DNA of 59,894 nucleotides from positions 1-59,894 of the forward strand of contig NZ_JFHE01000033.1 of NCBI RefSeq assembly GCF_000698555.1, in the 5' to 3' direction. Positions 20,337 to 28,455 of the stretch are shown here, in pieces. The notes beneath the pieces were generated by a model. That model was not told the DNA's origin, did no database searches, and saw only the letters and a program-made list of their open reading frames with translations. Source of the stretch: Caballeronia grimmiae. Lineage in GTDB: Bacteria; Pseudomonadota; Gammaproteobacteria; Burkholderiales; Burkholderiaceae. Position 1 is the first letter of the stretch. Every line of letters starts with the position of its first letter. A program made the translations under genes and the position numbers.

Positions 20337-21692
20337 CTAAGCAAAAGCCTCCTCCTCACGAGGATAAACCCGAACCAGCACAATCCGGGGCCCATTCATC
20401 TTCTTGACGACGATATCGAACCGATCGAACGCAACGCGTTGCCCCTCCGACGGCAAATCGCCAAGCGCATTGATGACTAGCCCCCCGACCGATTCCGCCC
20501 GCCCTTCATCGATATCGATCCCCAGCGCGCGCTCCAGCGATACAACCGGCAACGAGCCCTTGCCCATCAAAGTGCCATCGTCCATACGCGACCAGTCCGC
20601 ATCGCCCTGACGGAACTCATCGTGAATCTGGCCCACCAGCGCACCGAGCAAGTTATCGAGCGTGATAAAGCCAATCGGCTTCGCCCCCTTCCTCCCGACA
20701 AGCGCGAAATGCGGCGCACCCTTGCGAAAGCGCCTGAACAACTCCAGCGCCGATAGATTCGGCGCAACATACTGCACCGGCCGCGCATAACGCGACAGCT
20801 TTTCCAGTTTCTCGCCATCCTTGCTGAAACTGAAGCTGAACGTCTTGCTCCCGCCATCGCGCGCAAGCAATAAGTCCTTCAGATGGATCATGCCGATCAC
20901 TCGCTCACCCGATCCATCCGCATACAACGGATATCGGCTGAAGCGATGCCGCGCAATCACCGCAAGATTCTCGCGCACCGATAAATCATTGCGCAGACCG
21001 ACAAGCTCATGCCCCGGCCGCATCAGGTCGGACACCGTCATGCGGCTGAAATCGAGCGAATGCGCAATGGTGTTCCACTCATCCGCGTTATACGACGATG
21101 CTCCGCCAAGCCGGCGCCCGCGCAAGATCAGCTTGAGTTCATCGGTCGAGTAATGTGCGTCATGGCCATGCTCGGCCGATATTCCAAAAAGCCGCAAAAC
21201 CAGATTCGCGCTGGAATTCAGCACCCAGATAAACGGGTACATCAGCCAATAGAAACCGTAAAGCGGCGTGGCAAGCCACAATCCCACCTGCTCGGCACGA
21301 CGAATCGCCCATGACTTCGGCGCAAGTTCGCCAACGACGATGTGCAGGAACGAAATGACCGTGAACGCGAAGAACAGCGAGATGGAGTCGACGAGCCGCT
21401 CCGACTCCACGCCGATCAGCGCGAAAAGCGGATGCAGCACCGATGCGAAAGCGGGCTCGCCAATCCATCCGAGCCCGAGCGATGCCAGCGTAATGCCCAA
21501 CTGACATGCGGAGAGATAGGCGTCGAGTTGCCCGTGAACTTTCGCGAGCAGCCGGCCCGGCAGACCGTTGGTCCTGGCAATGGCCTTGACACGCGTCGCC
21601 CTGAGTTTGACGAGCCCGAATTCAGCAGCGACGAAAAAGCCATTCAGGGCGACGAGCAACAATGCGCCGATCAGCGCGACAACCTGAGCCAA
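20337..21692 (-). CDS. CNNM/CorC-HlyC family membrane protein (DUF21-CBS-transporter-associated domain)
   Basis: Inner-membrane protein of the family annotated variously as hemolysin-like, CorC/HlyC or PaeA-type transporter, linked in some members to Mg/Co or polyamine export. Length 451 residues. Residues 1-190 form the DUF21 (CNNM) domain with about four membrane segments (VALIGALLLVALNGFFVAAEFGLVKLRATR; SLFFAFTVISFLHIVVGELAPKSWAI; YGFYWLMYPFIWVLNSSANLVLRLFG). Two CBS modules follow (TVSDLMRPGHELVGL; YPLYADGSGERVIGMIHLKDLL). A C-terminal transporter-associated domain ends the protein (GTLMGKGSLPVVSLERALGIDI). It is convergent with treY and separated by 61 bp from the kinase gene upstream on the same strand. 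The substrate cannot be told from sequence. Confidence 0.88.
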   Translation of the reverse strand: MAQVVALIGALLLVALNGFFVAAEFGLVKLRATRVKAIARTNGLPGRLLAKVHGQLDAYLSACQLGITLASLGLGWIGEPAFASVLHPLFALIGVESERLVDSISLFFAFTVISFLHIVVGELAPKSWAIRRAEQVGLWLATPLYGFYWLMYPFIWVLNSSANLVLRLFGISAEHGHDAHYSTDELKLILRGRRLGGASSYNADEWNTIAHSLDFSRMTVSDLMRPGHELVGLRNDLSVRENLAVIARHRFSRYPLYADGSGERVIGMIHLKDLLLARDGGSKTFSFSFSKDGEKLEKLSRYARPVQYVAPNLSALELFRRFRKGAPHFALVGRKGAKPIGFITLDNLLGALVGQIHDEFRQGDADWSRMDDGTLMGKGSLPVVSLERALGIDIDEGRAESVGGLVINALGDLPSEGQRVAFDRFDIVVKKMNGPRIVLVRVYPREEEAFA

Positions 21693-21753
21693 AGCAACTC
21701 TCTTCGAAAGTGGAAAGCGTCAGTATATGGGCGACAGGCAATCGAAAGTCAAA

Positions 21754-22875
21754 TTACATCCCGGCAACCGCGATCCGCGCCGATAGCACCACCTCCGTGC
21801 CATCGACGATATTCGCATGTTCGAACGCACCACCGTGCGCTTCGGTCACGCGCTTGCACAGCGCGAAGGCCCACGCAATCCGCCCGCCCTCGCGCGGCTC
21901 GAGCGCCTGCCGTCGCGCAAAGGCTTCGAGCGCGTGCGGCGCCGATGCATCCGTGAGCGCCTTGGCCGATGCCGTGAATCGCACGTCCGTGCGCCACATG
22001 TTCCCCTCGATCACGCTCGCGACCTGCACGGTCGTATCGCGCGCGCTGGCTTCGACCGCGAACGTCAACATGAGCCACAGCATCTGCGTGAGGCGCTCGG
22101 CATCGCCTTCGACCTGCTCCTCCGCAAGCGGAGATTCAACCGTGATAGCGACGCCACGCTGCAGCGCAAGGCTGCCCTTCGCAAGCGACACGCTTTTATC
22201 CAGCACTGACCGGACGGCCACGGGCGCAAGCGACAACGCGAGCGCCTTGGTTTCGGCACGCGTCGTATCGACGGATTGCTCGATCAGCTTCACCTGCTGC
22301 TCGACACCCGAACGTATGCCCGCAAGCGCGCGCTGCGCGGCGGGATCCTTGGCGTCGACCTTTCGTTCCAGCACGTAACCCCAGCTATGAATCGCATTGA
22401 GCGGTCCGCGCAAGTCATGCGACACGACCGACAAGACATGATCGCGCATGAAAAGCGATGCCTCTGCCCGCAAATGCGCAAAGCGCTCGGCTTTCCCTTG
22501 CGTCTGTGAAGCACCCGTGCAAGGCGAAACGACGAGCGTGACCGATTCATTCGAAGGCAGCGCAAGAATGGCGAAGTTGCGCGTGGACTCGTCTTCTTCG
22601 ATGGAAACCTGCGCTCGACGGATGCCGTTGCCAGCAAGCGCAGCATCCGCAGCCTCGGCGAGCGCAGCAACGAGCGGCTTCGGCAAGGACGTTTCAGTCA
22701 GGGCGCGGCCTGTGAGGCCGGCGGAGCCGGTATCGAAGATGTGTGCAAAGGCGGCGTCGGCAGAGAGGCAACGCTGGGCGGCATCGAGCACGAGCACGCC
22801 GTCATTTCCTGAAGCGGCCGGATCGATCTGCTGCGCGCCTCCGGGCTCGACCGTACTGGAGAAAGACGTGGTCAC
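21754..22875 (-). CDS. Orphan sensor histidine kinase with PAS-like sensor, degenerate ATPase
   Basis: Predicted cytoplasmic histidine kinase with no evident membrane segment. Length 373 residues from a GTG at 22875, chosen because AGGA lies about 9 nt upstream; the in-frame ATG at 22950 would add 25 residues. The N-terminal third looks like a PAS fold (GVLVLDAAQRCLSADAAFAHIF). The H-box VVSHDLRGPLNAIHSWGYVL is clear and has the phospho-accepting His. The catalytic domain is poor: the expected N-box Asn-rich helix reads ERLTQMLWLMLTFAVEA, without the Mg-binding Asn, and no clear DxGxG motif is seen. The end (GGRIAWAFALCKRVTEAHGGAF) fits the G2 region. No response regulator is adjacent. It may be a weak kinase, a phosphatase or a scaffold. 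Confidence 0.75.
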   Translation of the reverse strand: MTTSFSSTVEPGGAQQIDPAASGNDGVLVLDAAQRCLSADAAFAHIFDTGSAGLTGRALTETSLPKPLVAALAEAADAALAGNGIRRAQVSIEEDESTRNFAILALPSNESVTLVVSPCTGASQTQGKAERFAHLRAEASLFMRDHVLSVVSHDLRGPLNAIHSWGYVLERKVDAKDPAAQRALAGIRSGVEQQVKLIEQSVDTTRAETKALALSLAPVAVRSVLDKSVSLAKGSLALQRGVAITVESPLAEEQVEGDAERLTQMLWLMLTFAVEASARDTTVQVASVIEGNMWRTDVRFTASAKALTDASAPHALEAFARRQALEPREGGRIAWAFALCKRVTEAHGGAFEHANIVDGTEVVLSARIAVAGM

Positions 22876-23278
22876 GGTTGTTGGTCCTTGCGTATATCGA
22901 TGTTGCGGTTCATGTCGCCAAGAAACGGATGCTTGTCGGAGCCCGACCAAATCATTATATGTGAGCGCCTCTCCCGTTTGCGAAGCGTAAAACGCTTAAT
23001 GCATCGAACCAGCAATCACCGTGCGCGGCTCTTTGCAATTGCCGTTGCGTTTCGTATATGCGGTTCAACACACCAAGGGGTCGGCGACGCGCCGGGGCAT
23101 CGTGCGTCTTCGAACACTTTATCCTTACAAAGGACTATAAGCTGCTTCTCAAGATAGCGCACTGGTCGGCCGGCCCTGCAATAGCATGGGCCGCGACGGG
23201 GAGTCGAACTCCGATCAGCAACGCCGCTCTCGGCCACGGTAAGCCTTAATTCAAAACATCAACCGGGTACACGAGTCC
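22876..23278. other. Divergent intergenic region kinase / GT2 gene (403 bp)
   Basis: Separates the - strand kinase from the + strand polysaccharide cluster, so it should carry promoters for both; I cannot place them firmly. At 23187-23210 the - strand resembles a tRNA T-arm and 3' acceptor (GGAGTTCGACTCCCC then TCGCGGCCCA), but there is an A-C mismatch in the T-stem, the acceptor is off by one, and no anticodon or 5' half is found. No convincing coding sequence. Confidence 0.35.
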
Positions 23279-24337
23279 ATGAAACGCGCCCGCAGCGTCG
23301 CGCCGACATTGCTGTCGGTGATCATTCCCGCCTATAACGTCGAGCATTACATCGCCGCTTCCCTCGAATCGGCACTCTCGCAACCACGCGCCAACGAGAT
23401 CGAAATCATCGTCATCGACGACGGTTCGACAGACCGCACACTGGAACGCATCCGCGAAGTTCAGCGCAGCGAGCGCGGACAGCATATTCAGGTGATTCAC
23501 CAGGAAAACCGTGGTGTGTCGGCTGCCCGCAATCGGGCGATCGCGCTGGCGTCATCGCCGTTCATCGGATTTCTCGATTCCGACGATGTGTGGTCCGCCG
23601 ATTTCACCGCGAAGATCATGCCGCTCCTCGACAGGAACGTGGCGGACATCATCGAGTTCAACGTCGGCATCATCAATTCGAATGGCAAGCTCATCGAGCA
23701 TCTCGAGTTGGTCCACCGCGCCACGACCGGTCCCCGCACTTGCGATCTCAAAGCGCTGCTCGATTTCGCACGTGTTTATCAGGTCTTTCCCGTGGCGCGC
23801 GTGTACAGGCGCGAATTGTGGAACGGGATCGAATTTCCAGCGGGCCGCGTGTACGAGGACGCTTCCGCGATTCCGCTCGTTTATTCGCGTGCGCAAACGC
23901 TTTATCGCCTCGCCGACGATCTGTATTTTTATCGCCGGCGCGCGGGCAGCATCACCACCAAAGCGACGCCGTTCACGGTGATGAGTCTCACGACATGCGC
24001 GGAAGAAACACTCGCGCGCTGTAACGGCGGCCCGCTGGATACCTTCTGGCTCGCGATGTTCCATAAGGTGTTCGCGTATGCCTGCCATGAAGCCGCACGC
24101 GTCGATGCACGCGGCTTCGCGGAATCGATGCGAATGATGGAAGCGACCGCCGCGCGCTATCGCGTCTTTGCCGCGAATCGCACGGATACGCCTTCGGTGC
24201 TGCGCTTTCATACGCGAATCGTCGCGGACCGGCGCTGGTTCCAGACCAAGCGCATTGTGAAGCGCGTGCTCGGCAAGGAGCTGCGCGCGCCGTCGTCCGC
24301 GCCGCGCACCATCGCCACCGCCACCGCCAATCAATGA
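23279..24337 (+). CDS. Family 2 glycosyltransferase
   Basis: Inverting GT-A fold glycosyltransferase, probably adding one sugar to a lipid-linked surface glycan on the cytoplasmic face of the inner membrane. Length 352 residues. The N-terminal 110 residues are clear GT2: LLSVIIPAYNVEHYIAASL, IIVIDDGSTDRTLERI, ENRGVSAARNRAI, and FLDSDDVW with the DxD-like metal site. The rest (RVYRRELWNGIEFPAGRVYEDASAIPLVYSRAQ) is the usual acceptor part of EpsE/WcaA-like enzymes. No membrane segment is obvious. First gene of the accessory cluster; the next gene starts 43 bp downstream. The donor and acceptor cannot be predicted. Confidence 0.9.
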   Translation: MKRARSVAPTLLSVIIPAYNVEHYIAASLESALSQPRANEIEIIVIDDGSTDRTLERIREVQRSERGQHIQVIHQENRGVSAARNRAIALASSPFIGFLDSDDVWSADFTAKIMPLLDRNVADIIEFNVGIINSNGKLIEHLELVHRATTGPRTCDLKALLDFARVYQVFPVARVYRRELWNGIEFPAGRVYEDASAIPLVYSRAQTLYRLADDLYFYRRRAGSITTKATPFTVMSLTTCAEETLARCNGGPLDTFWLAMFHKVFAYACHEAARVDARGFAESMRMMEATAARYRVFAANRTDTPSVLRFHTRIVADRRWFQTKRIVKRVLGKELRAPSSAPRTIATATANQ

Positions 24338-24380
24338 CAAGAACGAATAACGAATAACAAGGCCAACACGAGGGCGTGAC

Positions 24381-25868
24381 ATGCAGATCTATCCGATAAG
24401 GCCCGGCTTCACGGCCGGCGACTGGTTCGAGCTTGCGGTGCAACCGGGCTCGCGGTTTTCCATCGCCATCTACCAGCAACGCAGCGATGAAGACCTGACG
24501 AGCGTTGGCGGTGTCGCCGTTCAACCGGGCGGCAGCGTGCGTGCCGAGATGATCAACGGCAGGATCGTGTTTCAGTCGCCGGGCAATCTCAAGCCCGTGC
24601 GTTTCGATGAAGACTGGCGTTGGCCCATCGTCACCATCAAGCCGAATAACGACGATCTCGAAAGCGGCGCGTATGTCGCGATCGCCTATGAAGTCGGCGC
24701 GAATGGCGAGCCGCTGACCGACCTCGGACGTCGCGTCGCTGCGCACAAGCCCATCTTTGCAGGGCCGCCCGATAGCGACAGCATGGCGCTCATCATCGCG
24801 AGGCCGCGCACGCCTTCCGCGGACATCGCGTATATCGTCCCGATCAATACATATCACGCGTATAACTCGATGGGCGGCGGATGCTATTACGGCGATCCGA
24901 TCCATCGCACACAGGCGCAAACGCGCGTGAGCCTCCTGCGGCCGGGCGGCGGTCTTGGCGCTCAACTTGGCGAACCCGCCGATCCCTACGACATGCGCTC
25001 GCCGCGTCAGCAATTCACGCATTGGGACGCGAAATTCATTCGCTGGCTGCGAGCCGAAGGCATTGCGTGTGACTTCTATACCGATCACGATCTGCATCGC
25101 GGCTCGCACCTCAAACTCGAAGCCTATCGCTGCATGTTGAGCGTGGGGCATCATGAATACTGGAGCAAGGAGATGCGCGAGCATGTCGCGCGCTTCATCG
25201 CCGATGGCGGCAATCTCGCGATCTTCAGCGGCAATACCTGCTTTCGCCCGATCGATTACGCGGACGCACCCATCGACGGCGATTACGCGGTGATGAATCG
25301 ACTCGGCGAGCAATGGCCGGGACACGACGAGTCGGATCTCATCGGCCTCTCGTATGGATACGGCGGCGGCAAATACGGCGTATGGAAACGCCTGCGCGGC
25401 GGCTGGATCAAGCGCGAGCGCGAAGCGATCGGCTACACCGTGCGCGATGCGAACCACTGGGTTTTCGGCGGCACGGGCTTGCGCAATGGACAAAGCTTCG
25501 GCGCAGTGGATCGGCTCGTCGGCTATGAAGTCGATGGCGTGCCGCCCGCGCCCAATGGTTTCGTCACGCTCGCGGATACGGTGAGACTCGAAGGCTGGGA
25601 CATGGGCGGCATCGGTGCGATGGGTGTGTATCGGCCGAATCGCGACGGCAGCGTCAAGCAAGGGCTCGTATTCAACGGCGGCACGACTGACTGGGCCCGC
25701 GTGCTAATGGACAAACACGCTGAAAGCCGCCTCGTCGTGGACCAGATCACGCGCAATGTGGTGCGCCGGTTCATCGGCTTGCCGCCGCATCATATCGTGC
25801 GTTCGGATGCGATCATCGACAGCACCGAACGAGGCGCACGGAAGATAGCCGACAACGCATCGGCCTGA
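24381..25868 (+). CDS. N,N-dimethylformamidase large-subunit-like protein
   Basis: Length 495 residues. The central and C-terminal regions resemble the large (beta) subunit of N,N-dimethylformamidase: IVPINTYHAYNSMGGGCYYGDP, RWLRAEGIACDFYTDHDLH, LSVGHHEYWSKEMREHV and IADGGNLAIFSGNTCFRPI. In that enzyme a mononuclear iron is held by Tyr and Glu ligands; the Glu and Tyr in GHHEYW and the Tyr residues in NTYHAYN are candidates, but I cannot assign them without alignment. No small subunit is encoded nearby. No signal peptide is seen. GAGGG lies about 6 nt before the ATG. It sits between a GT2 gene and a flippase, followed by a terminator, so a role in modifying an amide-bearing glycan is possible but only inferred. 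DMF breakdown itself seems unlikely in this context. Confidence 0.7.
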   Translation: MQIYPIRPGFTAGDWFELAVQPGSRFSIAIYQQRSDEDLTSVGGVAVQPGGSVRAEMINGRIVFQSPGNLKPVRFDEDWRWPIVTIKPNNDDLESGAYVAIAYEVGANGEPLTDLGRRVAAHKPIFAGPPDSDSMALIIARPRTPSADIAYIVPINTYHAYNSMGGGCYYGDPIHRTQAQTRVSLLRPGGGLGAQLGEPADPYDMRSPRQQFTHWDAKFIRWLRAEGIACDFYTDHDLHRGSHLKLEAYRCMLSVGHHEYWSKEMREHVARFIADGGNLAIFSGNTCFRPIDYADAPIDGDYAVMNRLGEQWPGHDESDLIGLSYGYGGGKYGVWKRLRGGWIKREREAIGYTVRDANHWVFGGTGLRNGQSFGAVDRLVGYEVDGVPPAPNGFVTLADTVRLEGWDMGGIGAMGVYRPNRDGSVKQGLVFNGGTTDWARVLMDKHAESRLVVDQITRNVVRRFIGLPPHHIVRSDAIIDSTERGARKIADNASA

Positions 25869-25877
25869 GCGATTTGC

Positions 25878-25910
25878 CCGCCGGAGCCGCGCGGCCCGGC
25901 GGTCGTTTTT
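25878..25910 (+). terminator. Intrinsic terminator after DMFase-like gene
   Basis: Stem CCGCCGG (25878-25884) with CCGGCGG (25896-25902); GCCGC/GCGGC extend it inward. A TCGTTTTT tail follows. It begins 9 bp after the stop codon and probably ends the GT2/DMFase-like transcript. Confidence 0.75.
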
Positions 25911-26284
25911 CCCGCACAGCACATCGCGCGGAGAATTTGCGTGTGCAAACCCACTGAAGATTTATTTTTTTTCCGGTTTAATGCTCGCTGCGGACGCGTC
26001 GCGTCATCCCCGGCGGCTGGTCAATGGCGCCGCACTGACGCGCAGTCGTTCCAGCGTTGCTTCACCTCTCGCAATGCCCCTTTCGCATCCGCTGTCAGGC
26101 CAAGGCACGGACGCTTTACCCTCCTTGGCCGTGCGCCTCTGCCATGAAGGAATAACGCCGGACGAAACTATTCGTCTCGGGCGTTGTCATGGAAATGCCC
26201 GGTTGAAAGGGCAAAAATGCAGAAGGCAGCACTTTTTGCGTCATCGACACCAGGGCAGCAATTCAAGTCGGGAAAAATCGCTCA
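25911..26284. other. Intergenic region before flippase (374 bp)
   Basis: Follows the terminator, so it should hold the promoter for the flippase gene. A T-rich tract (about 25961-25973) followed by GGTTTAAT is more AT-rich than its surroundings and is a plausible promoter or UP-like element. Small open frames cross the region on the + strand but lack ribosome binding sites and familiar sequence. I see no JUMPstart/ops element. Confidence 0.35.
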
Positions 26285-27553
26285 ATGGCATCTTTTCGAA
26301 AGAACTTCACCATTCTGATGACGTTGCAGGTATCGACGTACCTCGCACCGCTTCTGACGCTGCCGTGGCTGGCGCGCGTCCTCGGCCCTAGCGAATATGG
26401 GCGGCTTTCCTTCGCGATGGCCTTCACCACGTATTTCATCACGCTGACCAACTACAGCTTCTCGCTCACCGCGACACCCAAGATTTCGATCAACCGCGAT
26501 AACCGTGCGCTGCGCTCCAAGATGTTCTGGGAGACGATGTACGCGCAAATAGCACTGTCCGTCGCGGGCTTCATCGTGCTGGTCTTGCTGACGTTCATCG
26601 TGCCGATGCTCGCGGAAAACCGGGGGCTCCTGCTCGTCGGCTTCGGCATGGCGATCGGCTCCATGCTCATTCCCACGTGGTATTTCCAGGGCGTCGAAGA
26701 TCTTGGCGTGATCAGCGCAATCGTGTTCGTGGGCCGCGCGCTCAGCATTCCGGCGATGTATCTGTTCGTGCGCCATCACGATGACGTCAACAACGCGATG
26801 CTCGTCAATACGCTCGTGCCGCTGCTGTCGGGCATCGCTATCTGCGTCTACTTGTATTTCCGCCGCGAGCTCGATTTCGTCCACGTATCGCTCAAGACCA
26901 TCATCGAACGGCTGAAAGATGGTTGGAGCGTCTTCATGGCCACATCGCTCGTCGATATTTATGCGTCAAGCAATATCGTGCTGCTGACCTTCATCGCGGG
27001 CAACGTGGCGGGCGGTTACTTCGCCGCGGGCGACAAGCTGATCCGCGCGGCGCTGAACATGCTGCGGCCGCTCAAGACCGCCGCGTATCCGCGTGTGAGC
27101 TTTCTGATGCACCATGCACGCGATGATGCATTCGCGTTCCTGCGAAAGATGTTCGTGGTGCAAGGCGCGATCGTGTCGGTCATCTCGGTGTGCATTTTCT
27201 TCGGCGCACCGCTCGCAGTGAAAGTGCTCTACGGACCGCAGTTCGGCCCGACGGTAGACGTACTGCGCTGGATGGCCTTCGTGCCGCTAATGTCCGGACT
27301 GGCCGATCTCTTCGGCGTTCAGACGATGCTTCCGCTCGGCATGAAGTCGCACTTCAGCCGCGTGCTGATTGGCTCCGCGGTGCTCAACTTCGCGTTGCTC
27401 GGGGTGCTGGCGACGCTGTTCCACGAGCAGGGCGCAGCGGCGACCGTGCTGGTCGTCGAGACCGCCATCGCGGCGGCAATGGCTTTTACGCTGCATCTCG
27501 AAGGCGTGCCGTTGCTGAAGCGCCAGCGTCCGATGACGGAAGGCGCCAACTAA
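26285..27553 (+). CDS. wzx: Wzx-type oligosaccharide flippase
   Basis: Polytopic inner-membrane protein of the polysaccharide-transport (MOP) superfamily, expected to flip undecaprenyl-linked oligosaccharide units to the periplasm. Length 422 residues, normal for Wzx. The N-terminus (FRKNFTILMTLQVSTYLAPLLTLPWLARVLGPSEYGRLSFAMAF) is the family signature, and about 12 hydrophobic segments follow, for example IALSVAGFIVLVLLTFIVPML, LLLVGFGMAIGSMLIPTWYF and FVVQGAIVSVISVCIFFGAPLAV. The ATG at 26285 directly follows GGGAAAAATCGCTCA, a weak ribosome binding site. A hairpin pair follows the stop. It implies a Wzx/Wzy-type pathway, but wzy and wzz are not in the window. Confidence 0.88.
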   Translation: MASFRKNFTILMTLQVSTYLAPLLTLPWLARVLGPSEYGRLSFAMAFTTYFITLTNYSFSLTATPKISINRDNRALRSKMFWETMYAQIALSVAGFIVLVLLTFIVPMLAENRGLLLVGFGMAIGSMLIPTWYFQGVEDLGVISAIVFVGRALSIPAMYLFVRHHDDVNNAMLVNTLVPLLSGIAICVYLYFRRELDFVHVSLKTIIERLKDGWSVFMATSLVDIYASSNIVLLTFIAGNVAGGYFAAGDKLIRAALNMLRPLKTAAYPRVSFLMHHARDDAFAFLRKMFVVQGAIVSVISVCIFFGAPLAVKVLYGPQFGPTVDVLRWMAFVPLMSGLADLFGVQTMLPLGMKSHFSRVLIGSAVLNFALLGVLATLFHEQGAAATVLVVETAIAAAMAFTLHLEGVPLLKRQRPMTEGAN

Positions 27554-27595
27554 TTCCCCTGGCGCGTTTCCTGCTGCTAGACGTGCTCCCTTCCC

Positions 27596-27669
27596 CGTTC
27601 CGGCGCCGCCGGAACGTCCGTGCCTAACGCCCTGAAACCCGAACTGGCCGCTTGATAGCAGCGGCCTTT
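27596..27669 (+). terminator. Tandem hairpins after flippase gene
   Basis: First hairpin: a perfect 9-bp stem, CGTTCCGGC (27596-27604) and GCCGGAACG (27608-27616), with a 3-nt loop and no T-run. Second hairpin: GGCCGCT (27646-27652) and AGCGGCC (27660-27666) followed by TTTG. The second could be a weak intrinsic terminator; the first may stabilise the 3' end. Confidence 0.5.
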
Positions 27670-27787
27670 GCATGCCTGAGCGCTGCGCTACTCCAGATGT
27701 TGGAGCCATGTATGTGTGGTTCCGCACGGACGGGCGACGGTTCGGGGTTTAAGGTACTAGGTAAGAATACTTATTGTGAGCGGTGGA

Positions 27788-27967
27788 ATGAAACCAGACG
27801 ACCTTTCGTTCGAACGCGTGCAGAAGCTGGTAGAGCGCGCCGAAAATCTGCGCATGCAATCGGCTGCAATTCCGGTCAAGGATTTGCGGGTGCTTCTCGA
27901 AGTTTGCGAAGTCGCCTTCTCGCAGCAGGCATTGGCGAACGCCAAGGCCGAACCCGAAGTCAATTGA
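27788..27967 (+). CDS. Small hypothetical protein (59 aa)
   Basis: Short open frame between the flippase and the first GT4 gene. From the ATG at 27788 it encodes 59 residues (MKPDDLSFERVQKLVERAENL at the start, EVCEVAFSQQALANAKAEP near the end); a GTG at 27776 would add four. Codon use fits the host, with mostly G/C third positions, and the sequence is amphipathic and helical with no Cys-pair, signal or membrane segment. GGTGGA lies immediately before the ATG, too close for an ideal site. The AT-rich GGTAAGAATACTTATTG just upstream may hold a promoter. I do not recognise the family. An opposing 150-residue frame on the - strand looks like a shadow. Confidence 0.5.
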   Translation: MKPDDLSFERVQKLVERAENLRMQSAAIPVKDLRVLLEVCEVAFSQQALANAKAEPEVN

Positions 27968-28455
27968 CTTCGGCAGCACGACCCAAAGCTCGCTGTCGAT
28001 CTTGCCGCCCCTGATGACTAGGGGTGCAACGGCAAGTTGCACGGCTACACATTCACTACCGGCTTTGCGTCGTGCAAACTCACTCGCGTATCGAAGAATG
28101 CGCCGTCTTTCGACAGGACGGCGCGACTCCGATTGCCAAAACTGAATTCCTCGCCTCGTGCGAGGGAAGCCTTTCGCTGAACAGGCTGGTTCCTGTATCA
28201 ACGAAACGCACTCAATTCAATCGAGCAGCAAAACAAGACTTGTGAATCGAGTGGCCAAGATCGCATTCGATTAGTGATGCTGCGCGTCGGCTTCATTGCC
28301 TTGTGTTTCGCTTTCAACGTGTATTCGCGCACAGTCCCGCCCTGCTTAGCTCGGGGATATGTGTGCTACCAACTATTGACAGGACCTGGCCGCGCATATT
28401 CTCCATTGCGAGTGCAACGGGGTGCGTGGCAATACACTAAAAAAAGAGTCCAGGA
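27968..28455. other. Intergenic region before first GT4 gene (488 bp)
   Basis: No convincing gene. Base composition is more AT-rich than the flanking genes. A possible sigma70 promoter is TTGACA at 28376-28381 with TATTCT at 28397-28402, but the 15-nt spacing is short. CCAGGA lies about 4 nt before the ATG at 28456 and is a reasonable ribosome binding site. The length suggests a regulated leader or the scar of a past rearrangement. Confidence 0.4.

Noticed and set aside
23187..23262. Complete tRNA gene on the - strand
   Set aside because: Only the T-arm/acceptor part looks right; it has an A-C mismatch and an off-by-one acceptor, and no 5' acceptor strand or anticodon arm pairs. Kept only as a weak finding.
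27749..28201. 150-residue open frame on the - strand between the flippase and GT4 genes
   Set aside because: No recognisable family and it overlaps the more plausible small + strand frame; codon pattern fits an antisense shadow.
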